Numbered from the stretch's first letter, positions 1 through 8,233 are shown. The stretch is 64,000 bases of DNA from Hymenobacter caeli (GCF_013294115.1 NZ_JABSNP010000022.1:1-64000), one strand, 5' to 3'. Program-made: numbers and translations. Notes: generated by a model not told the origin, from the letters alone.

Positions 1-84
1 TCGTTCAGCAAGTGCCGCGCGAGCCATTATAACCGAATTAAAATTGCTATTGACCAGCATAATTTGGAAATCACCCTGCTTTAA
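1..84 (+). CDS. possible C-terminal end of a truncated gene
   Basis: An open frame enters from the left edge and ends at TAA (82-84), giving 27 codons that end in NLEITLL. It is AT-richer than most of the window, like the next gene. No family can be recognised from so short a piece, and it may be chance. Confidence 0.25.
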   Translation, partial: SFSKCRASHYNRIKIAIDQHNLEITLL

Positions 85-164
85 GCCACTACCTTATTTT
101 ATTGTTTTTTGTATCATCGGTTGCGCCGCCAATTGACAATTATTCGCGCACTCCCTGGCACAGT

Positions 165-665
165 ATGAAATTTGGCACCCTGATGCTTTTTCTATTTGTT
201 GGCTCAACAGGCATAACTGGTTGCCAGCCCAACCAATCACCGTTTGCCTCTAGAACCAGTAAACCAGCAGCTACAACTGACCTTCAAAGACTTACGGGTG
301 TTTGGGTACGTCAGGATACCAGCGGAGAATACAAAGGCGGTTTTCAGTTAATGCGTATCAACGCTGACTCAACCGGCACTTTCGCTTTCTTTTCTGACAA
401 TGCAAAGACGAGCGGCAAGGCATTTTTTATTCAGCATCCAGAAGCACCGCGCTACTATTTCAAGGAAGGGCCGATAAAGGTTCGCTACCGGCCAAAACCT
501 CCTGGAAAACTCATTTACATTCCTGATATCGAGGTGCAAGTTTGGACATCTGGGTTTCGATTTGATTATGAGCTGAGTGGTGATACGCTGCGGGAAATCG
601 ATAAAATGGGTTACCAAGGCTCGCTGGTGCGGGTTCAGCGCGGTGTAGTTTCCAAGACAAGATAA
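165..665 (+). CDS. putative lipoprotein, function unknown
   Basis: The 166-residue product starts at ATG 165. This start was chosen because it places a lipoprotein signal at the N-terminus (MKFGTLMLFLFVGSTGITGC, lipobox GITGC). The same frame is open 21 codons further up, but those residues precede the signal and fit poorly. The mature part is moderately charged with repeated aromatic and beta-like segments and no motif I recognise. It is likely anchored in the periplasm or outer membrane. Base composition is more AT-rich than the housekeeping genes of the window. The RNase P RNA promoter follows immediately. Confidence 0.7.
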   Translation: MKFGTLMLFLFVGSTGITGCQPNQSPFASRTSKPAATTDLQRLTGVWVRQDTSGEYKGGFQLMRINADSTGTFAFFSDNAKTSGKAFFIQHPEAPRYYFKEGPIKVRYRPKPPGKLIYIPDIEVQVWTSGFRFDYELSGDTLREIDKMGYQGSLVRVQRGVVSKTR

Positions 666-687
666 AGGCCCCTTTAATTAACCGCCC

Positions 688-695
688 TACCTTTG
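688..695 (+). promoter_or_regulatory. rnpB promoter, -7 element
   Basis: TACCTTTG matches the Bacteroidetes TAnnTTTG element exactly. It lies 7 bases before the first base of RNase P helix P1, as expected if transcription starts at about 701-703. I see no convincing -33 TTG at the usual distance. Confidence 0.7.
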
Positions 696-702
696 CCCGC
701 AA

Positions 703-1165
703 GCAGTGCGCCACTCCACCGCGGCGGGGCAACCCGGCGAGGAAAGTCCGGGCAACGCAGGGCACCCTGCTTCCTAACGGGAAGGACCGGCCAATCGGGC
801 CGGGACAGCCAGTGCCACAGAAAATAACCGCCTTTTTTTAGCTGCTGGCTATTAGCTATTAGCCCTCGTTCAACCGAAAAGGCTAACAGCTAATAGCCAG
901 CAGCTAACAGCTAAAAAAAGGTAAGGGTGAAAAGGTGCGGTAAGAGCGCACCAGCGGCTGGGCAACCACGCCGGCTGGGTAAACCTCAGGGGTTGAAAGA
1001 CCAAATAAGCGGACACGCGCGCTGGCTCCGGCCGGCGGGCAACGGGCGGCCCGCCCGGGTCCGCGGGTAGGTCGATGGAGCCTTTCCGCGAGGACTGGCC
1101 TAGATAAATGGTGGGGACGGGGCCCCCGGGCCCCGGACAGAACCCGGCTTACCGGCGCATTGCCT
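703..1165 (+). ncRNA. rnpB: RNase P RNA, bacterial type A
   Basis: This is the catalytic RNA that removes 5' leaders from tRNA precursors. The diagnostic cores are present: GAGGAAAGTCCGGGC at about 739-753, GGTAAGGGTGAAAAGGTGCG at about 919-938, and ACAGAACCCGGCTTA near 1137-1151. The ends pair as helix P1: GCAGTGCGCC at 703-712 with GGCGCATTGC at 1154-1163, with one G-U pair. The P12 arm between about 829 and 920 is greatly lengthened by an inverted-repeat element listed separately. The rest fits a type A fold. A rho-independent terminator follows. Confidence 0.97.
833..919 (+). repeat. palindromic repeat element within RNase P helix P12
   Basis: The two arms are built from AGCTGTTAGC/GCTAACAGCT-type words: TTTTTTTAGCTGCTGG begins the left arm and CCAGCAGCTAACAGCTAAAAAAA ends the right arm. 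The right arm carries one extra AGCTAAC unit. The central loop reads CTCGTTCAACCGAAAAG. A homologous element with the matching centre GGTTCTGACGAAAAG lies inside icmF at 4195-4283. In RNA this would form a long helix extending P12, a region known to vary in length between bacteria. Confidence 0.85.
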
Positions 1166-1171
1166 AGTTTT

Positions 1172-1209
1172 GGCGGCCGCTCCTGCTTCAGCGGGGGCGG
1201 CCGTTTTTT
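1172..1209 (+). terminator. rnpB terminator
   Basis: A GGCGGCCGCTCCTGC / GCGGGGGCGGCC hairpin with a short loop is followed by a run of six T. It lies directly downstream of the RNase P RNA. Confidence 0.85.
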
Positions 1210-1307
1210 ATTTAAGCGAACTTTAAGGTCTTGGCGTACGCAACTCCCGGCCCCTGCCGTTTTAAGCGCTTCGCCCTCCGCTTACTTTTCCTGCCAATTT
1301 CCCGCCC

Positions 1308-2471
1308 ATGCCCCGCATCCTCATCATCGACGACGAAAAAGCTATCCGCAACACGCTGAAGGAGATTCTGGAGTTTGAAAGCTACACCGTGGACCAGGCC
1401 GAGGACGGCCCCGCTGGCCTCGACCTGCTCATCCAGCACAAGTACGACCTGGTGCTGTGCGACATCAAGATGCCCAAAATGGACGGCCTGGAGGTGCTGA
1501 GCCGCGCCCAGACGCTGGCCCCCGACACGGCCTTCATCATGGTGTCGGCCCACGGCAACATCGAAACCGCCGTGGAAGCAACTAAGAAAGGGGCCTACGA
1601 CTTCCTGCCCAAGCCGCCCGACCTCAACCGCCTGCTCGTGACGGTGCGCAACGCCCTGGACCGCACCAAGCTGGTGACGGAAACCAAGACCCTGAAAAAG
1701 AAGCTCTCCGTCACCAAAGGCTCGGCCATGATTGGCTCGTCGGCGGCGCTGGGGGCCGTGCGCAAGGCCATCGAGAAGGTGGCGCCCACCGACGCCCGCG
1801 TGCTCATCACGGGCCCCAACGGGGCGGGAAAGGAGATGGTGGCCCGCCAGCTGCACGACCTCAGCCCCCGCGCCCAGGGCCCGCTGGTGGAGGTGAACTG
1901 CGCCGCCATCCCGTCGGAGCTGATTGAGAGCGAGCTGTTTGGCCACGAGAAAGGCTCGTTCACGTCGGCCGTGAAGCAGCGCATCGGCAAGTTCGAGCAG
2001 GCCGACGGCGGCACGCTGTTCCTGGACGAAATCGGCGACATGAGCCTCTCGGCCCAGGCCAAGGTGCTGCGGGCCTTGCAGGAAAGCAAAATCACCCGCG
2101 TGGGCGGCGAAAAAGAGATTTCGGTGAACGTGCGCGTGCTGGCCGCCACCAACAAAGACCTGCTCCAGGAAATTACCGACAAGAACTTCCGCGAAGACCT
2201 CTACCACCGCCTCTCGGTCATCCTCATCCAGGTGCCGGCCCTCAACGACCGCCGCGAGGACATCCCCGACCTCATCCAGAAGTTCCTGGCCGACATCGCC
2301 GCCGACTACGGCAACAAGCCCAAGAAAATCGACGCCGGGGCCCTCAAGTATCTGCAAGCCCTGGACTGGCGCGGCAACATCCGCGAGCTGCGCAACGTGG
2401 TGGAGCGGCTCGTTATTATGAGCGACGACACGATTACCGAAGCCGATGCGAAGGCATTTGCGGGCAAATAA
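1308..2471 (+). CDS. NtrC-type response regulator (receiver + AAA+) without DNA-binding domain
   Basis: The 387-residue product has an N-terminal receiver domain (acidic pair DD at 8-9, phospho-acceptor D52 in LCDIKMPKMDG, K at about 102 in FLPKPPD). It is followed by a sigma-54-type AAA+ domain with Walker A GPNGAGKE (about 167), Walker B GGTLFLDEIGDM (about 235) and an arginine-finger region. Two things are odd. The loop that contacts sigma-54, normally GAFTGA, reads GSFTSA at about 216. The protein also ends shortly after the AAA+ lid (AKAFAGK), so the usual Fis-type helix-turn-helix is absent. Some FlgR-like regulators also lack a DNA-binding domain and act from solution. No partner kinase lies nearby. 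A TACTTTTC box at 1283-1290 may be its promoter. Confidence 0.93.
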   Translation: MPRILIIDDEKAIRNTLKEILEFESYTVDQAEDGPAGLDLLIQHKYDLVLCDIKMPKMDGLEVLSRAQTLAPDTAFIMVSAHGNIETAVEATKKGAYDFLPKPPDLNRLLVTVRNALDRTKLVTETKTLKKKLSVTKGSAMIGSSAALGAVRKAIEKVAPTDARVLITGPNGAGKEMVARQLHDLSPRAQGPLVEVNCAAIPSELIESELFGHEKGSFTSAVKQRIGKFEQADGGTLFLDEIGDMSLSAQAKVLRALQESKITRVGGEKEISVNVRVLAATNKDLLQEITDKNFREDLYHRLSVILIQVPALNDRREDIPDLIQKFLADIAADYGNKPKKIDAGALKYLQALDWRGNIRELRNVVERLVIMSDDTITEADAKAFAGK

Positions 2472-2557
2472 GGCCCCCTGTACGGCAAAGCGCGGCCGCC
2501 CGCCCGGGCCCGCCGCTTCCGTCGTAACTTGTTAGTCTACTAATTATTTCCCGCGCC

Positions 2558-3160
2558 ATGAATCCGCTTTTCGCCGACGAGCCGTTGGTTTTGGACGACC
2601 CTTACATGAGCCGCATGAGCGAGGCCGAATTTTTCGACTTCTGCCAGCAGCACCGCAAGTGGCGCGTCGAGCGCAACGCCCAGCAAGAAATCCTGATTAT
2701 GGCGCCCACGTTTTCGCTCACTGGCAAGCGCAACGCCCGGCTCATCGGTCAACTCTACGCCTGGTGGAACCAGCACCCGGAAGCCGGCGAAATCTTCGAC
2801 TCCAACGCGGGCTTTACGCTGCCCAACGGAGCCGTGCGCTCCCCGGATGCTTCGTGGGTACCGGCCGCGCAGTGGAACGCGCTGAACCCGGAGCAGCAGG
2901 AGAAGTTTGCGCATATCTGCCCGCCGTTTGTAGTGGAGCTGCGCTCCAAAACGGATTCTTTGAAAGTGCTGCTGACCAAGATGAAAGAATACCGCGCGAA
3001 CGGTACTGCGCTGGGCTGGCTGCTTTCCTGCGACGATGAAACGGCTTACATTTTCCGCGCTGGGCAGGCCGGCTACGAAACCGTGTTAGGGTTTGAGCAA
3101 GAGCTTTCGGGCGAAGACGTGCTGGCGGGGTTTGTGCTGGATTTGCGGAAACTGCGGTAA
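2558..3160 (+). CDS. Uma2/DUF820-like PD-(D/E)XK fold protein
   Basis: The 200-residue product shows the Uma2-family pattern: an N-terminal MSEAEFFDFCQ segment, SPDASWV (candidate catalytic Asp) at about 103, and FVVELRSKTDSL (E-x-K-type active site) at about 125, followed by WLLSC. The family has a restriction-endonuclease-like fold. It is abundant in cyanobacteria and Bacteroidetes, and its cellular role is poorly defined. The following SUKH-like gene starts 20 bases after its stop codon and may be cotranscribed. The start at 2558 is the first ATG and fits the family N-terminus. Confidence 0.85.
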   Translation: MNPLFADEPLVLDDPYMSRMSEAEFFDFCQQHRKWRVERNAQQEILIMAPTFSLTGKRNARLIGQLYAWWNQHPEAGEIFDSNAGFTLPNGAVRSPDASWVPAAQWNALNPEQQEKFAHICPPFVVELRSKTDSLKVLLTKMKEYRANGTALGWLLSCDDETAYIFRAGQAGYETVLGFEQELSGEDVLAGFVLDLRKLR

Positions 3161-3179
3161 GTTTCTCAACTCACAATTC

Positions 3180-3563
3180 ATGGTTGACTTCGACCCACAC
3201 AATGAACGTAACCAAACCCTTTTAGCCGCATTAGACTTTAATCCACCGGCTGACTATTTGAGCTTTGTCGCTTCCAACAATATTATTTACAACGACCAAC
3301 AATACAGTTATTTAAGCGAATGTGGTGATTATCTCTGCGCGGTTAATGAACTTATTAAATTTAATTTAGAATACAATAACGCCGAAATTTATACCGGCTA
3401 TTTCTTAATTGGTTCGGACGGTTGCGATGAAGCATATGCTATTGAAAAGACCACCGGATATTTTGTCAAAACCCCATTTATTGGGCATGACGACGATACA
3501 CCAATTGTAGTCGGCCAAACCTGGCCAGAGTTTCAAAAACACCTCTACGACAACGCCGCCTAA
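3180..3563 (+). CDS. SMI1/KNR4 (SUKH) family immunity-like protein
   Basis: The 127-residue product starts at ATG 3180. The frame is open 29 codons upstream, but those codons overlap the Uma2 gene. The C-terminal half has the SUKH signature: YFLIGSDGCDEAYAIEKTTG, then a VKTPFIGHDDD segment and WPEFQKHLYD. SUKH proteins are known immunity proteins for contact-dependent and polymorphic toxins, and no toxin gene is adjacent. Base composition is markedly AT-rich compared with both neighbours, which suggests recent acquisition. A weak GC hairpin (about 3565-3590) followed by CTTTC may end the transcript. Confidence 0.8.
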   Translation: MVDFDPHNERNQTLLAALDFNPPADYLSFVASNNIIYNDQQYSYLSECGDYLCAVNELIKFNLEYNNAEIYTGYFLIGSDGCDEAYAIEKTTGYFVKTPFIGHDDDTPIVVGQTWPEFQKHLYDNAA

Positions 3564-3634
3564 AAGCCCCGCCGCCCCCGCGCCGGGGCTCTTTCGTACC
3601 TTTAACCTACCGTTTCCCACCCGAAAACCTGCCC

Positions 3635-6600
3635 ATGCACCCCGCTCCCACCGCGCCCTATAAGCCCAAAAACCACCTGCGCATCGTCACGGCCGCCGCT
3701 TTGTTCGACGGGCATGACGCGGCCATCAACATCATGCGCCGCATCATCCAGAGCAGCGGCGCGGAGGTCATCCACCTGGGCCACAACCGCTCGGTGCAGG
3801 AAATCGTGGATTGCGCCATCCAGGAAGATGCCCAGGCCATTGCCATCACCAGCTACCAGGGCGGGCACAACGAGTACTTCAAGTACATGCACGATTTGCT
3901 GAAGGAGCGCGGCGCGGGCCACATCAAGCTCTTCGGCGGCGGCGGCGGCGTGATCTTACCCACCGAGATTGCCGACCTCATGGACTACGGCATCACCCGC
4001 ATCTACTCGCCCGACGATGGCCGCGCCATGGGCCTGCAAGGCATGATTAACAACCTGCTGGAGCAGGCCGACTTCCCCACCGGCCAGAACCTGAACGGCG
4101 AGGCCAGCCACGTCAAGGAAAAGGACGCCCGCAGCATCGGCCGCCTGATTTCGGCGGCGGAGAATTTCCCGGAAGAGTTTGAAAAAGTGCGCGGTCAACT
4201 AGCTATCGGCGCAGAGCCGTTAGCTGATAGCTCCGGTTCTGACGAAAAGCTAACAGCTAACAGCTCTCAGCTAACAGCTCAAAACATAGCTCCCATCCTC
4301 GGCATCACCGGCACGGGCGGCGCGGGCAAATCGAGCCTGGTGGATGAGTTGGTGCGGCGGTTTCTGATGGACTTCCCGACCAAGACCATCGCCATCATTT
4401 CGGTGGACCCCAGCAAGCGCAAAACCGGCGGTGCGCTGCTCGGCGACCGGATTCGAATGAATGCCATCAACTCGCCGCGGGTGTACATGCGCAGCCTGGC
4501 CACGCGCCAGAGCAACCTGGCCCTGAGCCGCTACGTGCAGGACGCCGTGGACGTGGTGAAGGCCGCCAACTACGACCTTATCATTCTGGAAACCAGCGGT
4601 ATCGGCCAATCCGACACCGAGATTATCGAGCACTCCGACGCCAGCCTCTACGTGATGACGCCCGAGTACGGCGCGGCCACGCAGCTGGAAAAAATCGATA
4701 TGCTCGATTTTGCCGATGTCATTGCCCTCAACAAATTCGACAAACGCGGGGCCCTGGATGCCCTGCGCGACGTGCGCAAGCAGTACCAGCGCAACCACAA
4801 CCGCTGGGATTCGCCCACCGACACGATGCCCGTGTTCGGCACTATCGCCTCGCAGTTCAACGACCCCGGCATGAACCGGCTCTACCGGGCGGTGCTGAAG
4901 ATGCTGGAAACCAAAACCGGCGCCACCTTCGCCTCGCACCTGGAAACCAGCACGTCGGACTCGGAGAAGATTTACATCATCCCGCCGCACCGTACGCGCT
5001 ACCTCTCGGAAATTGCCGAAACCAACCGCGCCTACGACCAGCGGGTGCGCGAGCAGGCTAACATCGCGGAAGTGGCCGGCGCGTTTGCCAAACTGGAGCA
5101 GCACTACCGCGACGAGAAAAAGAGCAGCGCGGGCATGGTGGAGGAATTCGCCAAAAATAAGCAAACCCAGCTCCGCCGCCTCGATGCCGATAGTCAGAGC
5201 ATCCTCGAAAACTGGGCCGGCACCTTGCAAAACTACCGCAACCCGGAGTATGTGTACTCGGTACGGGGCAGGGAAATCCGGGTGCAAACGCACACCAAGT
5301 CACTGTCGGGCAACATGATACCGAAGGTGTCGGTGCCGCGCTACACGGGCTGGGGCGACCGGCTGCGCTGGGCCATGCAGGAGAACTTCCCCGGCGAATT
5401 CCCCTACACGGCGGGCGTGTTCCCGTTCAAGCGCGAGGGCGAAGACCCCACCCGCATGTTTGCCGGCGAAGGGGGCCCCGAGCGGACAAACAGACGTTTT
5501 CACTACGTGAGCATGGGCCTGCCGGCCAAGCGCCTGAGCACCGCCTTCGACTCGGTGACGCTCTACGGCGAAGACCCGGACGTGCGGCCCGACATCTACG
5601 GCAAAATTGGCAACGCGGGCGTGAGCATCGCCTGCCTCGACGACGCCAAGAAACTGTATTCGGGCTTCAACCTGGCTAACCCTGGCACGTCGGTTTCGAT
5701 GACGATAAACGGCCCGGCGGCGACGCTGGCGGCGTTTTTCATGAATGCGGCCATCGACCAGCAGTGCGAGCTATATATTAGGGAGCACGAGCTGACGGAG
5801 GAAGTTGATGCCAAGGTCGACCAGATTTACGCGGCCAAAAACCAGCCCCGCCCCCGCTACCAGGGCGAGCTGCCGGCCGGCAACGACGGCCTCGGCCTGC
5901 TCCTGCTCGGCGTGACGGGCGAAGACGTGCTGCCCGCCGACGTGTACGCCGCCATCAAGGCCCGGACGCTGACGCAGGTGCGCGGCACTGTGCAGGCCGA
6001 CATTCTCAAGGAAGACCAGGCCCAGAACACCTGCATTTTCAGCACCGAATTTGCGCTGCGCCTGATGGGCGACGTGCAGGAATATTTCATCACCGAAAAG
6101 GTGCGGAATTTCTACTCCGTGTCGATTTCGGGCTACCACATTGCCGAGGCGGGGGCCAACCCCATCACCCAACTGGCCCTCACGCTCAGCAACGGCTTCA
6201 CGTTTGTGGAATATTACGTGAGCCGGGGCATGAGCGTGAACGACTTCGCACCGAACCTGAGCTTCTTCTTCTCCAACGGCATCGACCCCGAGTACGCCGT
6301 GATTGGGCGGGTAGCGCGCCGCATCTGGGCCAAGGCCATGAAGCTGAAGTACGGCGCCGACGCCCGCAGCCAGATGCTGAAGTACCACATCCAGACGTCG
6401 GGCCGCAGCCTGCACGCCCAGGAAATCGACTTCAACGACATCCGCACCACGTTGCAGGCCCTCTACGCCATCTACGACAACTGCAACAGCTTGCACACCA
6501 ACGCCTACGACGAGGCCATCACCACGCCCACCGAGGAATCGGTGCGCCGGGCCATGGCCATTCAGCTCATCATCAACCGCGAGCTGGGCCTGGCCAAAAA

Positions 6601-7081
6601 CGAAAACCCGCTGCAAGGCTCCTTCATCATCGAGGAGCTAACCGACCTGGTAGAAGAGGCGGTGCTGCTCGAATTTGACCGCATCACGGAGCGCGGCGGC
6701 GTGCTCGGAGCCATGGAAACCATGTACCAGCGCGGCAAAATTCAGGAGGAAAGCATGCACTACGAGATGCTGAAGCACACCGGCGAATACCCCATCATCG
6801 GCGTGAATACCTTCCTCTCGTCCACGGGCTCGCCCACGGTGGTGCCGGCCGAAGTCATCCGCGCCACGGAGGAGGAAAAGCAGTACCAAATCGACATGCT
6901 CACCCTGCTGCACCAGCGCAACGCCGCCGAAACCCCGGCGCGCCTCCAGCAGCTCCGGCAAATCGCCGTGGCCAACGGCAACCTCTTCGCCGAGCTGATG
7001 GAAACGGTGAAATACTGCTCGCTGGGCCAGATTACGAATGCGCTGTTTGAAGTCGGTGGGCAGTATCGGCGGAATATGTAG
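3635..7081 (+). CDS. icmF: IcmF-type fused B12-dependent acyl-CoA mutase
   Basis: This 1148-residue single-chain mutase has three parts. The N-terminal cobalamin-binding domain has DGHD at 25-28, where H27 is the expected lower cobalt ligand, and GGGGGV near 107. The middle MeaB-like GTPase chaperone domain has P-loop GITGTGGAGKSS at about 223, ETSGIGQSD and NKFDKRG. The C-terminal TIM-barrel mutase half has RLSTAFDSVTLYGEDP. This order defines IcmF, which interconverts isobutyryl-CoA and n-butyryl-CoA or related acyl-CoAs in the cytosol, as opposed to MutAB. The exact substrate cannot be read with certainty. About 30 residues just before the P-loop (about 187-217) are encoded by a palindromic repeat element. 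TACCTTTA at 3597-3604 is a near-consensus promoter. The last 78 codons recur downstream at 7968-8216. Confidence 0.95.
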   Translation: MHPAPTAPYKPKNHLRIVTAAALFDGHDAAINIMRRIIQSSGAEVIHLGHNRSVQEIVDCAIQEDAQAIAITSYQGGHNEYFKYMHDLLKERGAGHIKLFGGGGGVILPTEIADLMDYGITRIYSPDDGRAMGLQGMINNLLEQADFPTGQNLNGEASHVKEKDARSIGRLISAAENFPEEFEKVRGQLAIGAEPLADSSGSDEKLTANSSQLTAQNIAPILGITGTGGAGKSSLVDELVRRFLMDFPTKTIAIISVDPSKRKTGGALLGDRIRMNAINSPRVYMRSLATRQSNLALSRYVQDAVDVVKAANYDLIILETSGIGQSDTEIIEHSDASLYVMTPEYGAATQLEKIDMLDFADVIALNKFDKRGALDALRDVRKQYQRNHNRWDSPTDTMPVFGTIASQFNDPGMNRLYRAVLKMLETKTGATFASHLETSTSDSEKIYIIPPHRTRYLSEIAETNRAYDQRVREQANIAEVAGAFAKLEQHYRDEKKSSAGMVEEFAKNKQTQLRRLDADSQSILENWAGTLQNYRNPEYVYSVRGREIRVQTHTKSLSGNMIPKVSVPRYTGWGDRLRWAMQENFPGEFPYTAGVFPFKREGEDPTRMFAGEGGPERTNRRFHYVSMGLPAKRLSTAFDSVTLYGEDPDVRPDIYGKIGNAGVSIACLDDAKKLYSGFNLANPGTSVSMTINGPAATLAAFFMNAAIDQQCELYIREHELTEEVDAKVDQIYAAKNQPRPRYQGELPAGNDGLGLLLLGVTGEDVLPADVYAAIKARTLTQVRGTVQADILKEDQAQNTCIFSTEFALRLMGDVQEYFITEKVRNFYSVSISGYHIAEAGANPITQLALTLSNGFTFVEYYVSRGMSVNDFAPNLSFFFSNGIDPEYAVIGRVARRIWAKAMKLKYGADARSQMLKYHIQTSGRSLHAQEIDFNDIRTTLQALYAIYDNCNSLHTNAYDEAITTPTEESVRRAMAIQLIINRELGLAKNENPLQGSFIIEELTDLVEEAVLLEFDRITERGGVLGAMETMYQRGKIQEESMHYEMLKHTGEYPIIGVNTFLSSTGSPTVVPAEVIRATEEEKQYQIDMLTLLHQRNAAETPARLQQLRQIAVANGNLFAELMETVKYCSLGQITNALFEVGGQYRRNM
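4195..4283 (+). repeat. palindromic repeat element in frame inside icmF
   Basis: An imperfect inverted repeat of AGCTAACAGCT-type words (left arm ending GTTAGCTGATAGCT, right arm AGCTAACAGCTAACAGCT and onward) surrounds the centre GGTTCTGACGAAAAG. That centre matches CGTTCAACCGAAAAG in the rnpB element at 833-919. It keeps the reading frame and encodes a low-complexity linker rich in S, L, T, A and Q between the B12-binding and GTPase domains. Confidence 0.85.
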
Positions 7082-7137
7082 GATCACCGATGGAACGGAT
7101 TTTAACGGATTGAACGGATTTTTTTACAACGATTAGC

Positions 7138-7971
7138 ATGGAACAAGGTCCGTTCATTCCGCTCACTTCCGATTATGGCTTCAAGGCCACGTTTGGGAAT
7201 GAAACCAACGACTTGTTTTTACGCACGGCTTTGCAGGCGCTCATCAAATCGCCGGTGCCGATTCGGGAGGTGCAGTTGGACAAGAATGCCTTTGAAGCCC
7301 TGACGCTGGACAGTCGCAGCGGCATTTTTGATTTGGCTTGCACCGATGCGGAAGGCAACCATTTTATCGTGGAGATGCAGCTGGCGCACAGCCCGCATTT
7401 TGTGCAGCGCATGAAATTCTACGCCCTGCACAAATTCAACACAGTGGTGGAACGGGGCCGGTTTGACTATGCCAACTTGCCGCGCATCTACTGCATTGCC
7501 ATATTGGAGAAGGGCATTCTGCCCACGGCCAACTACCACACCCTGGCCAACCTGCGCGACGAGCAGGGCGCATTAATAGACGGGCAAATGGCGTTGATAT
7601 TGGTGGAATTGGCTAAATTTGACAAGCCCGTCGTCGCCATCACCACCGACCTGGATAAGCTGATTTACACCATGAAAACGCTGCACAACGCCCCCGCCGA
7701 CCCCATTCAGTGGCCCAAGTTCTGGAACGAGGAATGGCTGCAACGAGCCATCGACGAATTAAACACCCGGAAGATGACACCGGAAGAACGGTTCCAGTTT
7801 GCCCGCTACACCGCCATCAACGCGGAGGCAGTGAATGCGGAGCGCACCCATCTGCGCGGCATCATCCAACGCAGCCTGCAAAAAGGCCTGACGCTGGAAG
7901 AAATAGCTGAAATCCACGAGTTAAACCTCGACTACGTGCGGGAGCTACATACAGCACCAGACACCCAATGA
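7138..7971 (+). CDS. Rpn/PDDEXK_2 family recombination-promoting nuclease
   Basis: The 277-residue product starts FIPLTSDYGFKATFGNE, the typical N-terminus of the PDDEXK_2 (Rpn, 'putative transposase') family. The PD-(D/E)XK core is visible as FDLACTDAEGNHFIVEMQ at about 64-81 (Asp, then E-x-Q), followed by QRMKFYALH. The C-terminus has helical MTPEERFQFAR and a GLTLEEIAEIHEL helix-turn-helix-like segment. Characterised Rpn proteins are DNA endonucleases that raise RecA-independent recombination. The gene sits 56 bases after icmF, in a leader with direct AACGGATT repeats (7091-7121). Its stop overlaps the start of a duplicate icmF tail. Confidence 0.9.
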   Translation: MEQGPFIPLTSDYGFKATFGNETNDLFLRTALQALIKSPVPIREVQLDKNAFEALTLDSRSGIFDLACTDAEGNHFIVEMQLAHSPHFVQRMKFYALHKFNTVVERGRFDYANLPRIYCIAILEKGILPTANYHTLANLRDEQGALIDGQMALILVELAKFDKPVVAITTDLDKLIYTMKTLHNAPADPIQWPKFWNEEWLQRAIDELNTRKMTPEERFQFARYTAINAEAVNAERTHLRGIIQRSLQKGLTLEEIAEIHELNLDYVRELHTAPDTQ

Positions 7972-8216
7972 TGCTAGCACCGGCCGAAGTCATCCGCGCC
8001 ACGGAGGAGGAAAAGCAGTACCAAATTGACATGCTCACCCTGCTACACCAGCGCAACGTCGCCGAAGCCCCGGCACGCCTCAAGCAGCTCCAGCAAATTG
8101 CCATGGCCAACGGAAATTTATTTGATGAATTGATGGAAACTGTGAAATTCTGCTCGCTAGGGCAGATTACCAACGCACTATTTAAAGTCGGCGGGCAGTA
8201 TAGAAGGAATATGTAA
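7968..8216 (+). pseudogene. diverged duplicate of the icmF 3' end
   Basis: This 82-residue ORF reproduces the last 78 residues of IcmF from PAEVIRATEEEKQ to GGQYRRNM with 8 substitutions, about 90 percent identity by my count, with more silent changes in the DNA. It lacks all catalytic parts and cannot be a mutase. Its ATG overlaps the Rpn stop codon (ATGA), so it may be translated by coupling. The remnant suggests that the Rpn gene arrived together with a foreign icmF tail, or that a local duplication accompanied insertion. Whether the peptide has a function is unknown. Confidence 0.85.
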
Positions 8217-8233
8217 TTACGATAGGCATCAAA

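Noticed and set aside
7091..7121. AACGGATT direct repeats before the Rpn gene as a CRISPR or iteron array
   Set aside because: Only three short, irregular copies without spacers.
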